This document shows, one piece after another, positions 53,597 through 62,775 of a stretch of 64,000 nt of DNA. The position numbers and the translations under genes are program-made. The stretch's first letter is position 1, and the number at the start of each line of letters is the position of its first letter. Origin of the DNA: Azospirillum sp. Lineage in GTDB: Bacteria > Pseudomonadota > Alphaproteobacteria > Azospirillales > Azospirillaceae. The notes beneath the pieces are model-generated. The model had not been told where the DNA came from. It searched no databases and worked only from the letters and a program-made list of their open reading frames with translations. The stretch lies in assembly GCA_016124535.1 (NCBI GenBank), contig WGNK01000001.1, positions 62,001-126,000 of the forward strand, written 5' to 3'.

Positions 53597-54979
53597 CTAC
53601 TCCCGCCGCCAGGTTGTCCGGCGGCCGTCGCGGTGGTCTTCCAGGACGACGCCGTCGTCCTTGAGCAGTCCGCGGACGCGATCGGCTTCGGCGAAGTTTT
53701 TCGCCTGGCGGGCGGCGATGCGGGCGTCGATCAGCGCCTCGATCTCGGCCTCGCCGAGGCCAGCCGACGCGGCGCCGGGACCGCGGGCCGATTTGAACCA
53801 CGCCTCCGGATCCTGGCCGAACAGGCCGAGCACTTGCCCGGCCGCCAGCAGCGCGCCCTTGGCGGTGGCGCCGGGTGCCTTGTTGAGCGCCGATGCCAGT
53901 TCCGACAGATGCGCGATCGCCAGCGGGGTGTTGAGGTCGTCTTCGAGGGCTGCGACGACCTCGGGCGGCGGCTCGGCAGAAGCAGCCTCGCCGCCGGCAT
54001 TGCGCAGAGCGCCGTACCAGCTGTTGAGCAGGGACAGCGCTTGGCTGAGGCCGCGTTCGGTAAAATCGAGCGGCTGGCGGTAGTGGGCGGACAGCAGGGT
54101 CAGGCGGATGACCTCGCCGTCCCAGCCTTTTTCCAACAGATCGCGCACGGTGAAGAAATTGCCGGCGGATTTGGCCATCTTCTCGCCATTGACCATGACG
54201 AAGCCGTTGTGCAGCCAGACCCTGGCCAGCGGTGCGCCGCCATGGGCGCAGCGGCTCTGGGCGATCTCGTTCTCGTGGTGGGGGAAGATCAGGTCCAGCC
54301 CGCCGCCGTGGATGTCGAAAGTGACGCCGAGATGTTCCCGCGCCATCGCGGAACACTCGATGTGCCAGCCTGGCCGGCCGCGGCCCCAGGGGCTGTTCCA
54401 GCCCGGCTGGTCGGGGGAACTGGGTTTCCACAGCACGAAATCGGCCGGGTCGCGCTTGTAGGGGGCAACCTCGACCCTGGCGCCCGCCACCATCTCGTCG
54501 CGGTTGCGCCGGGACAGGGCGCCGTAGTCGGGCATCGCCGGAACATGGAACAGCACGTGGCCTTCGGCGGCATAGGCGTGGCCGGAACCGATCAGCTGCC
54601 CGATCAATGCCACCATGGCCGCGATATGCTCCGTGGCGCGCGGTTCGATGTCCGGGCGGAGCGCCCCCAGCGCGTCCATGTCGGCGTGGAACGCCTGGGT
54701 GGTGCGCCGGGTCAGCGCCTCGATCGGCTCGGCAGTCCGGGCCGCGGCGGCGATGATCTTGTCGTCGACATCGGTGATGTTGCGAACATAGGTGACCTCG
54801 GCATAGCGCCGCCGCAGCAGTCGATAAAGCAGATCGAACACCACCACCGGCCGCGCATTGCCGATATGGGCGCGGTCATAGACGGTGGGGCCGCACACAT
54901 ACATGCCGACCCGGTCCGGCTGCCGCGGCTCGAAGAGTTCTTTGCGGCGGGTCAGCGTATTGGTGAGTTCGAGGGCCAA
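53597..54979 (-). CDS. cysS: Cysteine--tRNA ligase
   Basis: CysRS charges tRNA-Cys. The 460-residue product has the zinc/HIGH block [33 protein letters not shown], the second zinc ligand region [35 protein letters not shown], and the KMSKS loop [13 protein letters not shown]-terminal anticodon-binding domain ends in [13 protein letters not shown]. It lies 19 bases after gltX and is probably cotranscribed with it. Confidence 0.97.
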   Translation of the reverse strand: MALELTNTLTRRKELFEPRQPDRVGMYVCGPTVYDRAHIGNARPVVVFDLLYRLLRRRYAEVTYVRNITDVDDKIIAAAARTAEPIEALTRRTTQAFHADMDALGALRPDIEPRATEHIAAMVALIGQLIGSGHAYAAEGHVLFHVPAMPDYGALSRRNRDEMVAGARVEVAPYKRDPADFVLWKPSSPDQPGWNSPWGRGRPGWHIECSAMAREHLGVTFDIHGGGLDLIFPHHENEIAQSRCAHGGAPLARVWLHNGFVMVNGEKMAKSAGNFFTVRDLLEKGWDGEVIRLTLLSAHYRQPLDFTERGLSQALSLLNSWYGALRNAGGEAASAEPPPEVVAALEDDLNTPLAIAHLSELASALNKAPGATAKGALLAAGQVLGLFGQDPEAWFKSARGPGAASAGLGEAEIEALIDARIAARQAKNFAEADRVRGLLKDDGVVLEDHRDGRRTTWRRE

Positions 54980-54998
54980 GGCGGCGTCCCTTCTCCGG

Positions 54999-56342
54999 TC
55001 AGGCGGTGGTCCCGGCCAGCCGCGCCAGCGCGCGCGCCCGACCGATCAGCGGCAGCAGGTTCTTCAACTCCGGCCCCTGCTCGCGGCCGGTCAGGGCGAG
55101 GCGAAGGGGATGAAACAGCGCCTTGCCCTTGGTCCCGCTTTTTTCTTTGATGCGATTGACCCAGAGTGGCCAGGTGGCATCGTCCCAAGGTTCCGGCGGC
55201 AATAGCTCGGCCGCGGCCTTGGTCAGGCCGGCATCCGCGATCACCGGGGTGACCGCGGCATGGGTGATCCGCCACCAGTCGCCGACCTCGCTGAGCCGGC
55301 TCAGATTGGGCCGGACCACGTCCCAGAAGCCGGCATCGACCCCGGCGAAGCCCAGCGCCGCCAAACGGTCGGCGACCGCGTCGAACCGGGTCTGGTGGAG
55401 CAGACGGGCGTTGAGCCGCCCCAGCTCCTCGGGATCGAAGCGGGCGGTGGCGCGCGAGATTTTGTCGAAGGAAAATTCCGCGGTCAATTCGGCGAGCGAC
55501 AGCCGCGGCTCGATCGGGTCGGAGGTGCCGAGCTTGGCCAGCAGGCTGGACAGCGCCATCGGCTCGATGCCGTGATCGTCGCGCAAGCTGCCCAGGCCGA
55601 GGCTGCCCAGGCGCTTCGACAGGCCCTGGCCGGCGGCGTCGGTCAGCAGCGGCAGATGGGCGAAGCCCGGTACCGGGCCGCCCAGCGCCTGCCACAACTG
55701 AATCTGGACCGCGGTGTTGGCGACGTGGTCCTCGCCGCGGATGACGTGGCTGACGGCGAAGTCGAGGTCATCGACCACCGAAGACAGGGTATAGAGCGGC
55801 CGGCCGTCCTCGCGCACCAGCACCGGATCGGACAGGTCGGCTCCGTCGAAATGGGCGGGGCCGCGCACCAGGTCCAGCCACTCGACCGGCCGGTGGTCCA
55901 GCCTGAAGCGCCAATGGGGCAGCCGGCCTTCGGCCTCCAGGCGCGCGCGCTCGGCGTCGCCGAGGCCCAAGGCGGCGCGGTCATAGATCGGCGGCCGATG
56001 GCTGGCCAGCTGGGTCTTGCGTTTAAGCCCCAGTTCCTCCGGCGTCTCATAGCAAGGATAGAGCCGGCCATCGCGTTTCAGCCGCTCGGTTGCCGCGACG
56101 TAACGGTCGAGCCGGTCGCTCTGGCGGGCAAACTGGTCCCAGGCGAGGCCGAGCCAGGCCAGGTCGGTCTCGATCGCGGCGGCGAAGGCGGCGGTGGAGC
56201 GCTCGGTGTCGGTATCGTCGAGGCGCAGCAGAAAGCTGCCGCCGGCCTGGCGGGCGAACAGCCAATTGACCAGCGCCAGCCGGGCATTGCCGACATGGAG
56301 CAGCCCGGTCGGGCTGGGGGCAAAACGAACGGCAACGGACAT
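54999..56342 (-). CDS. gltX: Glutamate--tRNA ligase
   Basis: GluRS charges tRNA-Glu, and in many alphaproteobacteria a second copy charges tRNA-Gln for amidation. The 447-residue product has the HIGH-type block [32 protein letters not shown], the [20 protein letters not shown] region, and the KMSKS-type [12 protein letters not shown] helical anticodon-binding domain follows. It is slightly shorter than the classical 470-residue form. It is the first gene of the gltX-cysS pair. Confidence 0.96.
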   Translation of the reverse strand: MSVAVRFAPSPTGLLHVGNARLALVNWLFARQAGGSFLLRLDDTDTERSTAAFAAAIETDLAWLGLAWDQFARQSDRLDRYVAATERLKRDGRLYPCYETPEELGLKRKTQLASHRPPIYDRAALGLGDAERARLEAEGRLPHWRFRLDHRPVEWLDLVRGPAHFDGADLSDPVLVREDGRPLYTLSSVVDDLDFAVSHVIRGEDHVANTAVQIQLWQALGGPVPGFAHLPLLTDAAGQGLSKRLGSLGLGSLRDDHGIEPMALSSLLAKLGTSDPIEPRLSLAELTAEFSFDKISRATARFDPEELGRLNARLLHQTRFDAVADRLAALGFAGVDAGFWDVVRPNLSRLSEVGDWWRITHAAVTPVIADAGLTKAAAELLPPEPWDDATWPLWVNRIKEKSGTKGKALFHPLRLALTGREQGPELKNLLPLIGRARALARLAGTTA

Positions 56343-56504
56343 CGGCGGCTCTAAACATCAAAACGGGTGCCACCGATAGCACAGCACGGCGGCAAGCGCA
56401 CCAGGGGCAGTCGCCCCGAAGACCGCTGACGCGGGATATGGCCTTGTTGGGGCGATCCGGCATAGAGTGGCGGCTGACGAGTGAAACCCGGTTCGACCCA
56501 GGCC

Positions 56505-57191
56505 ATGACCGAACGCCGCAGCGCCGTGACCCGTGCCGAGGAGATCCGCGCCAGGATCGCCGAGGATATCGTGCGCGGCCATCTCTCGCCCGGCAGCCCG
56601 CTGGAAGAGATCGAACTGGCGCGCGCGTTCAACGTCTCGCGGACGCCGGTGCGCGAGGCGATCCGCCAGCTCGAAGCCGAGGGCTTTGCCACCGCGCGGC
56701 CCCGGCGCGGGGCGGTGGTCGCGACCATTGCCCCCGACCGGCTGCACGAGATGTTCGAGGTCATGGCCGAACTGGAGGCGCTGTGCGCCGGGTATTGCGC
56801 CCGCGCCATGACCTTGGAACAGGGCCGGGGGTTGGAAGCGGTACTGGCGGAAGGGGCGACCGCGGTCGCCGCCGGCGAGGTTCTGGCCTATAGCGCGGTC
56901 AATGAACGCTTCCACGACCTGATCTACGGCGGCTCGGGCAATCAGTTCCTGGCCGATCTGGCGCTCAGCGTGCGGCGGCGTTGCGCGCCGTTCCGGCGGG
57001 CACAGTTTTATTCGCTGGGCCGGCTGCAGCGCAGCCACGAGGAGCACAGCGGCATCGTTGCGGCGATCCTCAGGGGCGATGCCGCGGCGGCGGCGGCGGC
57101 GATGCGTGCCCATATCGGCACGGTCGAGAAGACCGCCGAGCGCATGACCTATTCCGGCAGCGATCCCGCCGACGCGATCGGGGCGTGGTGA
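56505..57191 (+). CDS. GntR-family regulator (FCD subfamily)
   Basis: The product has 228 residues from 56505 (a GTG at 56481 would add eight). It has an N-terminal winged helix (EEIRARIAEDIVRGHLSPG, then ARAFNVSRTPVREAIRQLEA and ARPRRGAVVATI). The C-terminal all-helical FCD ligand-binding domain includes VNERFHDLIYGGSGNQFLAD and the metal-ligand-type His in HEEHSGIVAAILRGDAAAA. It points at the leftward transport/allophanate operon, its stop lying four bases from that of the amidase gene, so it is the probable regulator of the operon. Confidence 0.92.
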   Translation: MTERRSAVTRAEEIRARIAEDIVRGHLSPGSPLEEIELARAFNVSRTPVREAIRQLEAEGFATARPRRGAVVATIAPDRLHEMFEVMAELEALCAGYCARAMTLEQGRGLEAVLAEGATAVAAGEVLAYSAVNERFHDLIYGGSGNQFLADLALSVRRRCAPFRRAQFYSLGRLQRSHEEHSGIVAAILRGDAAAAAAAMRAHIGTVEKTAERMTYSGSDPADAIGAW

Positions 57192-57195
57192 GCGG

Positions 57196-58998
57196 TCACG
57201 CCAACGCCAGGCCGGCGATATAGGCGCGCCAGCCGCCCAGGTGTGAGATGTCGACCGCCCCGGCGGTCGCGATCGCCTCGCACAAGAAGCCCTTCGGTGC
57301 GGTGTCGTCGGCAAGGCGGACCGTGCCGATCGACAGCGGCGCCGGGACTGCGCCGACGAAACCGCCGAAGCTGGCCGGCGGCAGCGCCCAGACCTCGGTT
57401 TCGATGGCAAAGCCGGTATCGGGGGCAACCCGGACCAGGCCCGGCCGGTGCGGCGGGCCGCCGGGCAGGGCATAGAGCCGGTAGCAGGGTGCCGTCGGCA
57501 CCGCACGGACGAAGTGGCCACCTTGCGCCCGCAACTCGCCGTTGAGCGCCATCCCGGAGAGATGGGCGCCGACCACCACCACCTCGATCGTCTCCGCCGC
57601 GGCTGAGCGCGGCAATGGTTCCGGTACCGGCCAGCCGGTCGCACCGATCGCGACGCCCGCGGCATGGTGGAGCCTGGCACCGAAGCCGGCCAGCCTGGCA
57701 TCGGCGCCGCGCGGCCCGATCAGGCTCACCCCGGCCGGACGCCCATCGCGGCGGCCGGGGCCGGGGACGGCCAGCGCGCAAAGGTCGAGCAGATTGACAA
57801 AATTGGTATAGCTGCCGAGCCGGCTGTTGAGCAGGATCGGCTCGGCCGCGACCTCCGACAGAGTGGGCGCAATGGGCAGCGTCGGCACCGCCAGAATCTC
57901 GACCTTTTGCCATATCGACACCAGGGTCAGCGCCAGCGCTTTCAAGCGGTAAAGTGCCGCAAAACAATCGCTGGCCGACCAGCCGCCGGCGCGTTCGACG
58001 ATGCCACGGGTGACCGGCAGCATTGCCTCCGGCGTCTCCGCCAAGACCCGCCGCAGCGCCTGGTGGCGCTCGGCGATCCACGGGCCGTCGTAGAGCAGGG
58101 CCGCCGCCGCGAACAACGGCGTGAAATCGACCTCGATCGGCTCGGCGCCTTGCGCTTCGAGCAGGGTGAGGGTATCGGCCCAGGCGGCAGCACCTGCGCT
58201 GTCACCGAAGAAGCGCAGATCGGCGGCACGCGGCACGCCAACCCGGATCACCGGGGCCGGCGGTTCGGGCGGGCCGAAGCCGACGGGTCGGGAAAACGGG
58301 TCCTCGGAGTCCGGCCCAGCCATGGTGGTCAGCACGCGCCAGGCATCGTCGACGCAGCCGGAAAATACCGAGATGCAGTCCAGCGTCCGGCAGGCCGGGA
58401 CGACGCCACGGGTGGACACCGCGCCCAGGGATGGCTTCAAGCCGACGACATTGTTGAGCCCGGCCGGAATCCGCCCTGAGCCGGCGGTATCGGTGCCGAG
58501 CGCGAAGGCGACCAGACCGCGCGCCACCGCGACCGCGGATCCCGATGACGAGCCGCCCGGCACCAGCGCCGGATCGAGGGCGTTGCGCGGCACCGGATAG
58601 GGCGTGCGCACGCCGACCAGGCCGGTGGCGAACTGGTCGAGATTGGTCTTGCCGATCAGGATCGCGCCGGCCGACAGCAGCCGGTCTACCGCCGGTGCGC
58701 TCGCCTGTGGAACATAGGCGAAATCCGGGCATGCCGCGGTGGTCGGCAATCCGGCGACATCGATATTATCCTTGACCGCGAACGGTATCCCCCACAGAGG
58801 GTAGCGCTCAGGATCGAAATTCGGCAGCGCCCGTGCCGCCGCCAGCGCCTGTTCCCGCGGCACCAGATGGAGAAAAATACCGGGGTCCTCGGCCGCTGCG
58901 ATGCGGTGACAGGCCAGCGCGACCACCTCGGCGGCACTCAGCGACCCCGCGGCATAACGGCTGTGGAGGCTGGCGATCAGGAACGGTTGGGGGCTCAT
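57196..58998 (-). CDS. atzF: Allophanate hydrolase
   Basis: AtzF splits allophanate into ammonia and CO2, the last step of urea carboxylase or s-triazine degradation. The 600-residue product has an amidase-signature domain with the Lys-Ser-Ser triad (AVKDNIDVAG, PGGSSSGSAVAVARG, LGTDTAGSGRIPA). A C-terminal gamma-glutamylcyclotransferase-like domain starts near residue 470 (VVVVGAHLSGMALNGELRAQ, GFVGAVPAPLSIGTV). Length and two-domain layout match AtzF. Its ATG overlaps the stop of the ABC ATPase gene as ATGA. No urea carboxylase gene is in the window. Confidence 0.92.
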   Translation of the reverse strand: MSPQPFLIASLHSRYAAGSLSAAEVVALACHRIAAAEDPGIFLHLVPREQALAAARALPNFDPERYPLWGIPFAVKDNIDVAGLPTTAACPDFAYVPQASAPAVDRLLSAGAILIGKTNLDQFATGLVGVRTPYPVPRNALDPALVPGGSSSGSAVAVARGLVAFALGTDTAGSGRIPAGLNNVVGLKPSLGAVSTRGVVPACRTLDCISVFSGCVDDAWRVLTTMAGPDSEDPFSRPVGFGPPEPPAPVIRVGVPRAADLRFFGDSAGAAAWADTLTLLEAQGAEPIEVDFTPLFAAAALLYDGPWIAERHQALRRVLAETPEAMLPVTRGIVERAGGWSASDCFAALYRLKALALTLVSIWQKVEILAVPTLPIAPTLSEVAAEPILLNSRLGSYTNFVNLLDLCALAVPGPGRRDGRPAGVSLIGPRGADARLAGFGARLHHAAGVAIGATGWPVPEPLPRSAAAETIEVVVVGAHLSGMALNGELRAQGGHFVRAVPTAPCYRLYALPGGPPHRPGLVRVAPDTGFAIETEVWALPPASFGGFVGAVPAPLSIGTVRLADDTAPKGFLCEAIATAGAVDISHLGGWRAYIAGLALA

Positions 58999-60704
58999 GA
59001 GGCGGCTTTCAGCGCGACCGGCGGCTTGGGGATCGCCGCGACCAGTTCTCGGGTATAGGGCTCCTGGGGGTGTTCCAGCACGTCGTCGGCGCGGCCGGTC
59101 TCGACCACTTTACCGGCGCGCATCACGATCACCCGCTCGCACAGCAGGCGCACCACCTCAAGGTCGTGGGAGACGAACAGATAGCTCATGCCCAGCTCCG
59201 CCTTGAGGTCGGCCAGCAGGTTGAGCACCACCGCCTGGACCGAGACATCGAGGGCGGCGGTCGGTTCGTCGAGCACCAGCAGTTTGGGTGACAGCGCGAT
59301 CGCCCGCGCGATGCCGACGCGGGCCTTCTGGCCGCCCGACAGCTGGTGCGGGAAGCGGTCGAGCAGCGCCGTCGGCAGACCGACTTTGAGCGCCAGGGCT
59401 TCGACCCGCGCGCGCAAGGCGTCGCGCCCGGCGATCGGATCCAGGCGCTGGATCGGGTCGGCGATCGAGCGTGCCGCGGTAAAGCGTGGGTTGAGGCTGT
59501 CGGTCGGGTCCTGAAACACCATCTGCAGCCGCTTGCGCGACGGGGTACGCGCGAAGTCGGCGGCCGGAATGGCGCCGATATCCAGGTGATCGAACCTGAT
59601 CGTTCCGCTGGTCGGGTCGAGCAGGCGCATGATCATCGAGGAGGTCGTCGACTTGCCGCAGCCGGACTCGCCGACCAGCCCGACGCTCTCGCCATGGCCG
59701 ACCGTGAAGGAAATTCCATCGACGGCGCGGAAGCCGGTTTCTACCGTGGGCTTTCCGGTCAGCCGCCGCCACGGGGCGCTCGAGGACGCCGCCGGGAAGG
59801 TCTTGACCAGATTGCTGACCTCAAGCAAGGGACCGCGGTCGGTCTTGGCCGCCGCCGCAATCGGCGGCTGCGGGCGGGCCAGCCCGGCCGGCAGCAGGTC
59901 GCGCAAATTCACCCCCGGCCGCGGCGTCGCCCGCATCAGCCGGCGCGAATAGGGATGGGCCGGTTCGGCGAACAGGGTCCGCGACGGCGCGGTCTCGACC
60001 ACCTCGCCCTTTTCCATCACCACGATCCGGTCGCAGTATTGCGCGGCCAGGCCGAGGTCGTGGGTGATCAGCAGGGTCGACATATGCTCGCTGCGGGTCA
60101 ATTCCTGGACCAGGTCCATCACCGCCTTCTGGGTGGTGACATCGAGCCCGGTGGTCGGCTCGTCGGCGATCAGCAGGCGCGGCCGGCAGGCCAGAGCCAG
60201 AGCGATCACCACCCGCTGGCACATGCCGCCCGACAGCTCGAACGGATAGGCCCAATAGCGCTCGGCGGCGCGGGCGATGCGGACCCGCTCCAGCATGTCG
60301 ACCGCGCGCTTGCGGGCATTGGCGCGGGTAGCCTGGGCATGGCGGACCAGCACGTCGGCGATCTGGCGGCCGATCGGCCGGATCGGGTTGAGCGCCGCCC
60401 GCGGGTTCTGGAAGATCATCGACAGCTCGCGACCGCGCAGATCGCCGAGCAGGGCTTCCTTGGCGTTGCTGAGTTCGATGCCGCTGAACGCAATCGAACC
60501 CTCGGCGATCCGGCCGGCGCGGTCGAGGATGCGCAAGACTGCATAGGAGGTGACCGATTTGCCCGAGCCGGATTCGCCGACAATGCCGACGGTCTCGCCG
60601 TGGCCGACCGAGAGGTTCACCTTGCGCACCGCCTGGACGGTGCCGTTGCGGGTGGCGAATTCGACCGTGAGATCGCGAATGTCGAGCAGCGGTTGGCTGG
60701 TCAT
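58995..60704 (-). CDS. Peptide/Opp-type ABC importer, fused double ATPase
   Basis: The 569-residue product fuses two ATPase domains, equivalent to OppD/DppD and OppF/DppF. The first has Walker A GESGSGKSVTSYAVLRILD, signature LSGGMCQRVVIALALA and Walker B LLIADEPTTGLDVT. The second has GESGCGKSTTSSMIMRLLD, LSGGQKARVGIARAIAL and LLVLDEPTAALDVSVQ. It energises the two permeases encoded upstream. The fused form is common in Rhizobiales and Rhodospirillales. The downstream allophanate hydrolase start overlaps its stop. Confidence 0.95.
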   Translation of the reverse strand: MTSQPLLDIRDLTVEFATRNGTVQAVRKVNLSVGHGETVGIVGESGSGKSVTSYAVLRILDRAGRIAEGSIAFSGIELSNAKEALLGDLRGRELSMIFQNPRAALNPIRPIGRQIADVLVRHAQATRANARKRAVDMLERVRIARAAERYWAYPFELSGGMCQRVVIALALACRPRLLIADEPTTGLDVTTQKAVMDLVQELTRSEHMSTLLITHDLGLAAQYCDRIVVMEKGEVVETAPSRTLFAEPAHPYSRRLMRATPRPGVNLRDLLPAGLARPQPPIAAAAKTDRGPLLEVSNLVKTFPAASSSAPWRRLTGKPTVETGFRAVDGISFTVGHGESVGLVGESGCGKSTTSSMIMRLLDPTSGTIRFDHLDIGAIPAADFARTPSRKRLQMVFQDPTDSLNPRFTAARSIADPIQRLDPIAGRDALRARVEALALKVGLPTALLDRFPHQLSGGQKARVGIARAIALSPKLLVLDEPTAALDVSVQAVVLNLLADLKAELGMSYLFVSHDLEVVRLLCERVIVMRAGKVVETGRADDVLEHPQEPYTRELVAAIPKPPVALKAAS

Positions 60705-60717
60705 GGTCAGGCGGTCC

Positions 60718-61614
60718 TCAGGTCCGGCGCTGCGGATCGACGATGTCGCGCAGACCGTCGCCCAGCAGGTTGAAGGTGAAAACCGCCAGCATCAGTGCCG
60801 CTCCGGGAAACAGCGCCATCCACCACTCGCCGGAAACGATGAAATTGGCGCCCTCGGCGACCATGATGCCCCATTCCGGGGTCGGCGGGCGGACGCCCAG
60901 CCCGATGAACGACAACCCGGCGGCGTTCAGGATCGCCCAGCCGAGATTCAATGACACCTGGACCATCATCGGCGGCAGGGCGTTGGGAAACACCTGGGTC
61001 GCGAGCAGGCGAAGATCGGAATTGCCCGACAGCTTGGCCGCCATCACGAAGCCGGCGTTGCGCCGCACCGCGACCTCGGCACTGGCGAGGCGCGCATAAA
61101 ACGGCAAGTTGATCAGGGCGGTGGCATAGACCACGTTCTCGATCGTGTTGCCGGCGGCGGCGACGATCCCCATCGCCAGCACGAACAGCGGGAACGCCAT
61201 GATGGTGTCGAGCAGGCGCCCGGCGACCCGTTCGATCCAGCCGCCGTAATAGCCCGACAGCGAGCCGACCAGCGAACCGGCCAGAAACGACAGCGCCACC
61301 GCGCTGACCGACATCAAGAGATCGAGCCGGGTCGCCATCACCACGCGCGAGAACACGTCGCGGCCGAGCTGGTCGGTGCCGAACCAGTGATGGAACGACG
61401 GCGGCTTCAGCGCGCCACCCGCGGTCGAGGCCAGTGGGTCGTAGGGCACCAGGAATGGCCCGAACAGCGCCGCCAGCACGATCACCGCGAACAGCGACGC
61501 CGCAACCAGGGTTACCGGGTTGGTGGTCAGGACATAGCGGGTATGGGCGAGCCAGCCGTTGGTTTTGGCCGGCGGCGCGGCGGCCAGCGGGGCGGTGTCG
61601 TCGATCGCGGTCAT
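60718..61614 (-). CDS. Peptide/Opp-type ABC importer permease (DppC/OppC type)
   Basis: The 298-residue product has an N-terminal OppC-type segment (TLVAASLFAVIVLAALFGPF) and about five further membrane segments. The typical FGTDQLGRDVFSRVVMATR and the EAA-type loop SAEVAVRRNAGFVMAAK are present, then FIGLGVRPPTPEWGIMVAEG near the C-terminus. It should form the channel with the neighbouring permease. The ATPase gene follows 13 bases later. Confidence 0.95.
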   Translation of the reverse strand: MTAIDDTAPLAAAPPAKTNGWLAHTRYVLTTNPVTLVAASLFAVIVLAALFGPFLVPYDPLASTAGGALKPPSFHHWFGTDQLGRDVFSRVVMATRLDLLMSVSAVALSFLAGSLVGSLSGYYGGWIERVAGRLLDTIMAFPLFVLAMGIVAAAGNTIENVVYATALINLPFYARLASAEVAVRRNAGFVMAAKLSGNSDLRLLATQVFPNALPPMMVQVSLNLGWAILNAAGLSFIGLGVRPPTPEWGIMVAEGANFIVSGEWWMALFPGAALMLAVFTFNLLGDGLRDIVDPQRRT

Positions 61615-61641
61615 GGCGCGCTCTCCTCGGCCTTGGTGGTC

Positions 61642-62670
61642 TCAGCCGTGGTGGCCGATACGTGGGTCGATCAGGGTATAGGCGATGTCGATCGTCAGAT
61701 TGAGCAGCACGAACAGCACCGCCATCGACAGCACGAAGCCCTGGACCGCGGCGTAGTCCGAGACGACCAGCGCCTCGACCGCGAACGAGCCGATGCCGGG
61801 CCAGGCGAAGACCTTTTCCACCAGTACGTTGGCGCCCAGCGTGAACGAGAACACCATACCCAGCGTGGTGATCACCGGCAGCAGGGCATTGGGAAAGGCA
61901 TAGCCGAACAGGATTTGGCGGCCGGGCAGGCCGGCGGCGCGGGCGGTGCGGATATAGTCGCTGCCCAAGGCCTGGAGCATGGCGGCGCGGGTCATGCGCG
62001 CCAGCGGCGCCAGGGTGAACAGGGCGAGGGTGATCGCCGGCAGCGCGAGCTGGGATGCCGCAGCCCCGGCGGTCTGCCAGTCGCCGGCCAATGCCGCGTC
62101 GATCGTGTAGAAGCCGGTGACCTGGGGCGGCGGCAGGTAGAGAAAATCGAGCCGTCCAAGCGGTGCCGGTGCCCAGCCGAGCAGATAGTAGAAGACATAG
62201 ACCAGCAGCAGCCCGGTGAAGAAGGTCGGCAAGCTGACCCCGGCGGTGACGAAGAAGCGGCAGAGCTGGTCGATCCAGCTGTCCGGCCGGGTCGCCGCCA
62301 GCACGCCCAGCGGGATCGCCACTGCGCAGGACAGGAACAGGGCAACCAGGGTCAGTTCCAGCGAAGCCGGCAGCCGCTGCAGCAGCGCCTCGCCGACCGG
62401 CTGGCCGGTCGAGATCGAGCGGCCGAGTTCGCCATGGGCGAGGTCGCCCAGATAGTGCAGGAACTGCTCGGGCAGGCTGCGGTCGAGGCCGAGGGATTTC
62501 CTGATCTCGGCGATCGAGGCCGGGTCGGCCGCGGGACCTGCGAAATAGGCCGCGGGGTCGCCGGGCAGGGCACGGGTCAGTACGAAGGTGACGACGATGA
62601 TCCCGAACAGGGTCGGCAGTGCTTGCACCAGCCGGCCGCTGATCATGCCGATTTTGGAGCTCGCGGCCAT
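61642..62670 (-). CDS. Peptide/Opp-type ABC importer permease (DppB/OppB type)
   Basis: From the ATG at 62670 (GGGAGG eight bases upstream) the product has 342 residues and begins with the DppB-type segment LVQALPTLFGIIVVTFVLTR. It shows LPGDPAAYFAGPAADPASI, six membrane segments, the EAA loop SDYIRTARAAGLPGRQILFG, and a C-terminal block ending DIAYTLIDPRIGHHG. In-frame codons further upstream run through the 26-bp tandem repeat and are not conserved. Confidence 0.95.
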   Translation of the reverse strand: MAASSKIGMISGRLVQALPTLFGIIVVTFVLTRALPGDPAAYFAGPAADPASIAEIRKSLGLDRSLPEQFLHYLGDLAHGELGRSISTGQPVGEALLQRLPASLELTLVALFLSCAVAIPLGVLAATRPDSWIDQLCRFFVTAGVSLPTFFTGLLLVYVFYYLLGWAPAPLGRLDFLYLPPPQVTGFYTIDAALAGDWQTAGAAASQLALPAITLALFTLAPLARMTRAAMLQALGSDYIRTARAAGLPGRQILFGYAFPNALLPVITTLGMVFSFTLGANVLVEKVFAWPGIGSFAVEALVVSDYAAVQGFVLSMAVLFVLLNLTIDIAYTLIDPRIGHHG

Positions 62671-62694
62671 CGTGACGGCCTCCCTGGAAAGGGG

Positions 62695-62768
62695 TGTGGG
62701 GCCTCGCGGCCCGAGCGGGATGTGGGGCCTCGCGGCCCGAGCGGGATGTCGGGCCTCGCGCCCCACAT
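62695..62768. repeat. 26-bp tandem repeat, about 2.5 copies
   Basis: A unit beginning tgtggggcctcgcggcccga and ending gcggga occurs perfectly at 62695-62720 and 62721-62746, followed by a shorter diverged copy to about 62768. Each unit holds a ggcc-rich inverted repeat. It lies between the binding-protein and first permease genes. Confidence 0.85.
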
Positions 62769-62775
62769 CATTTGC

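Noticed and set aside
56490..56499. ggttcgaccc, similar to a tRNA T-loop arm
   Set aside because: No acceptor stem, D-arm or anticodon arm can be drawn around it, and it lies just before and inside the GntR gene start.
62695..62768. Tandem repeat considered as a CRISPR fragment
   Set aside because: Copies are directly adjacent with no unique spacers and there are no cas genes.
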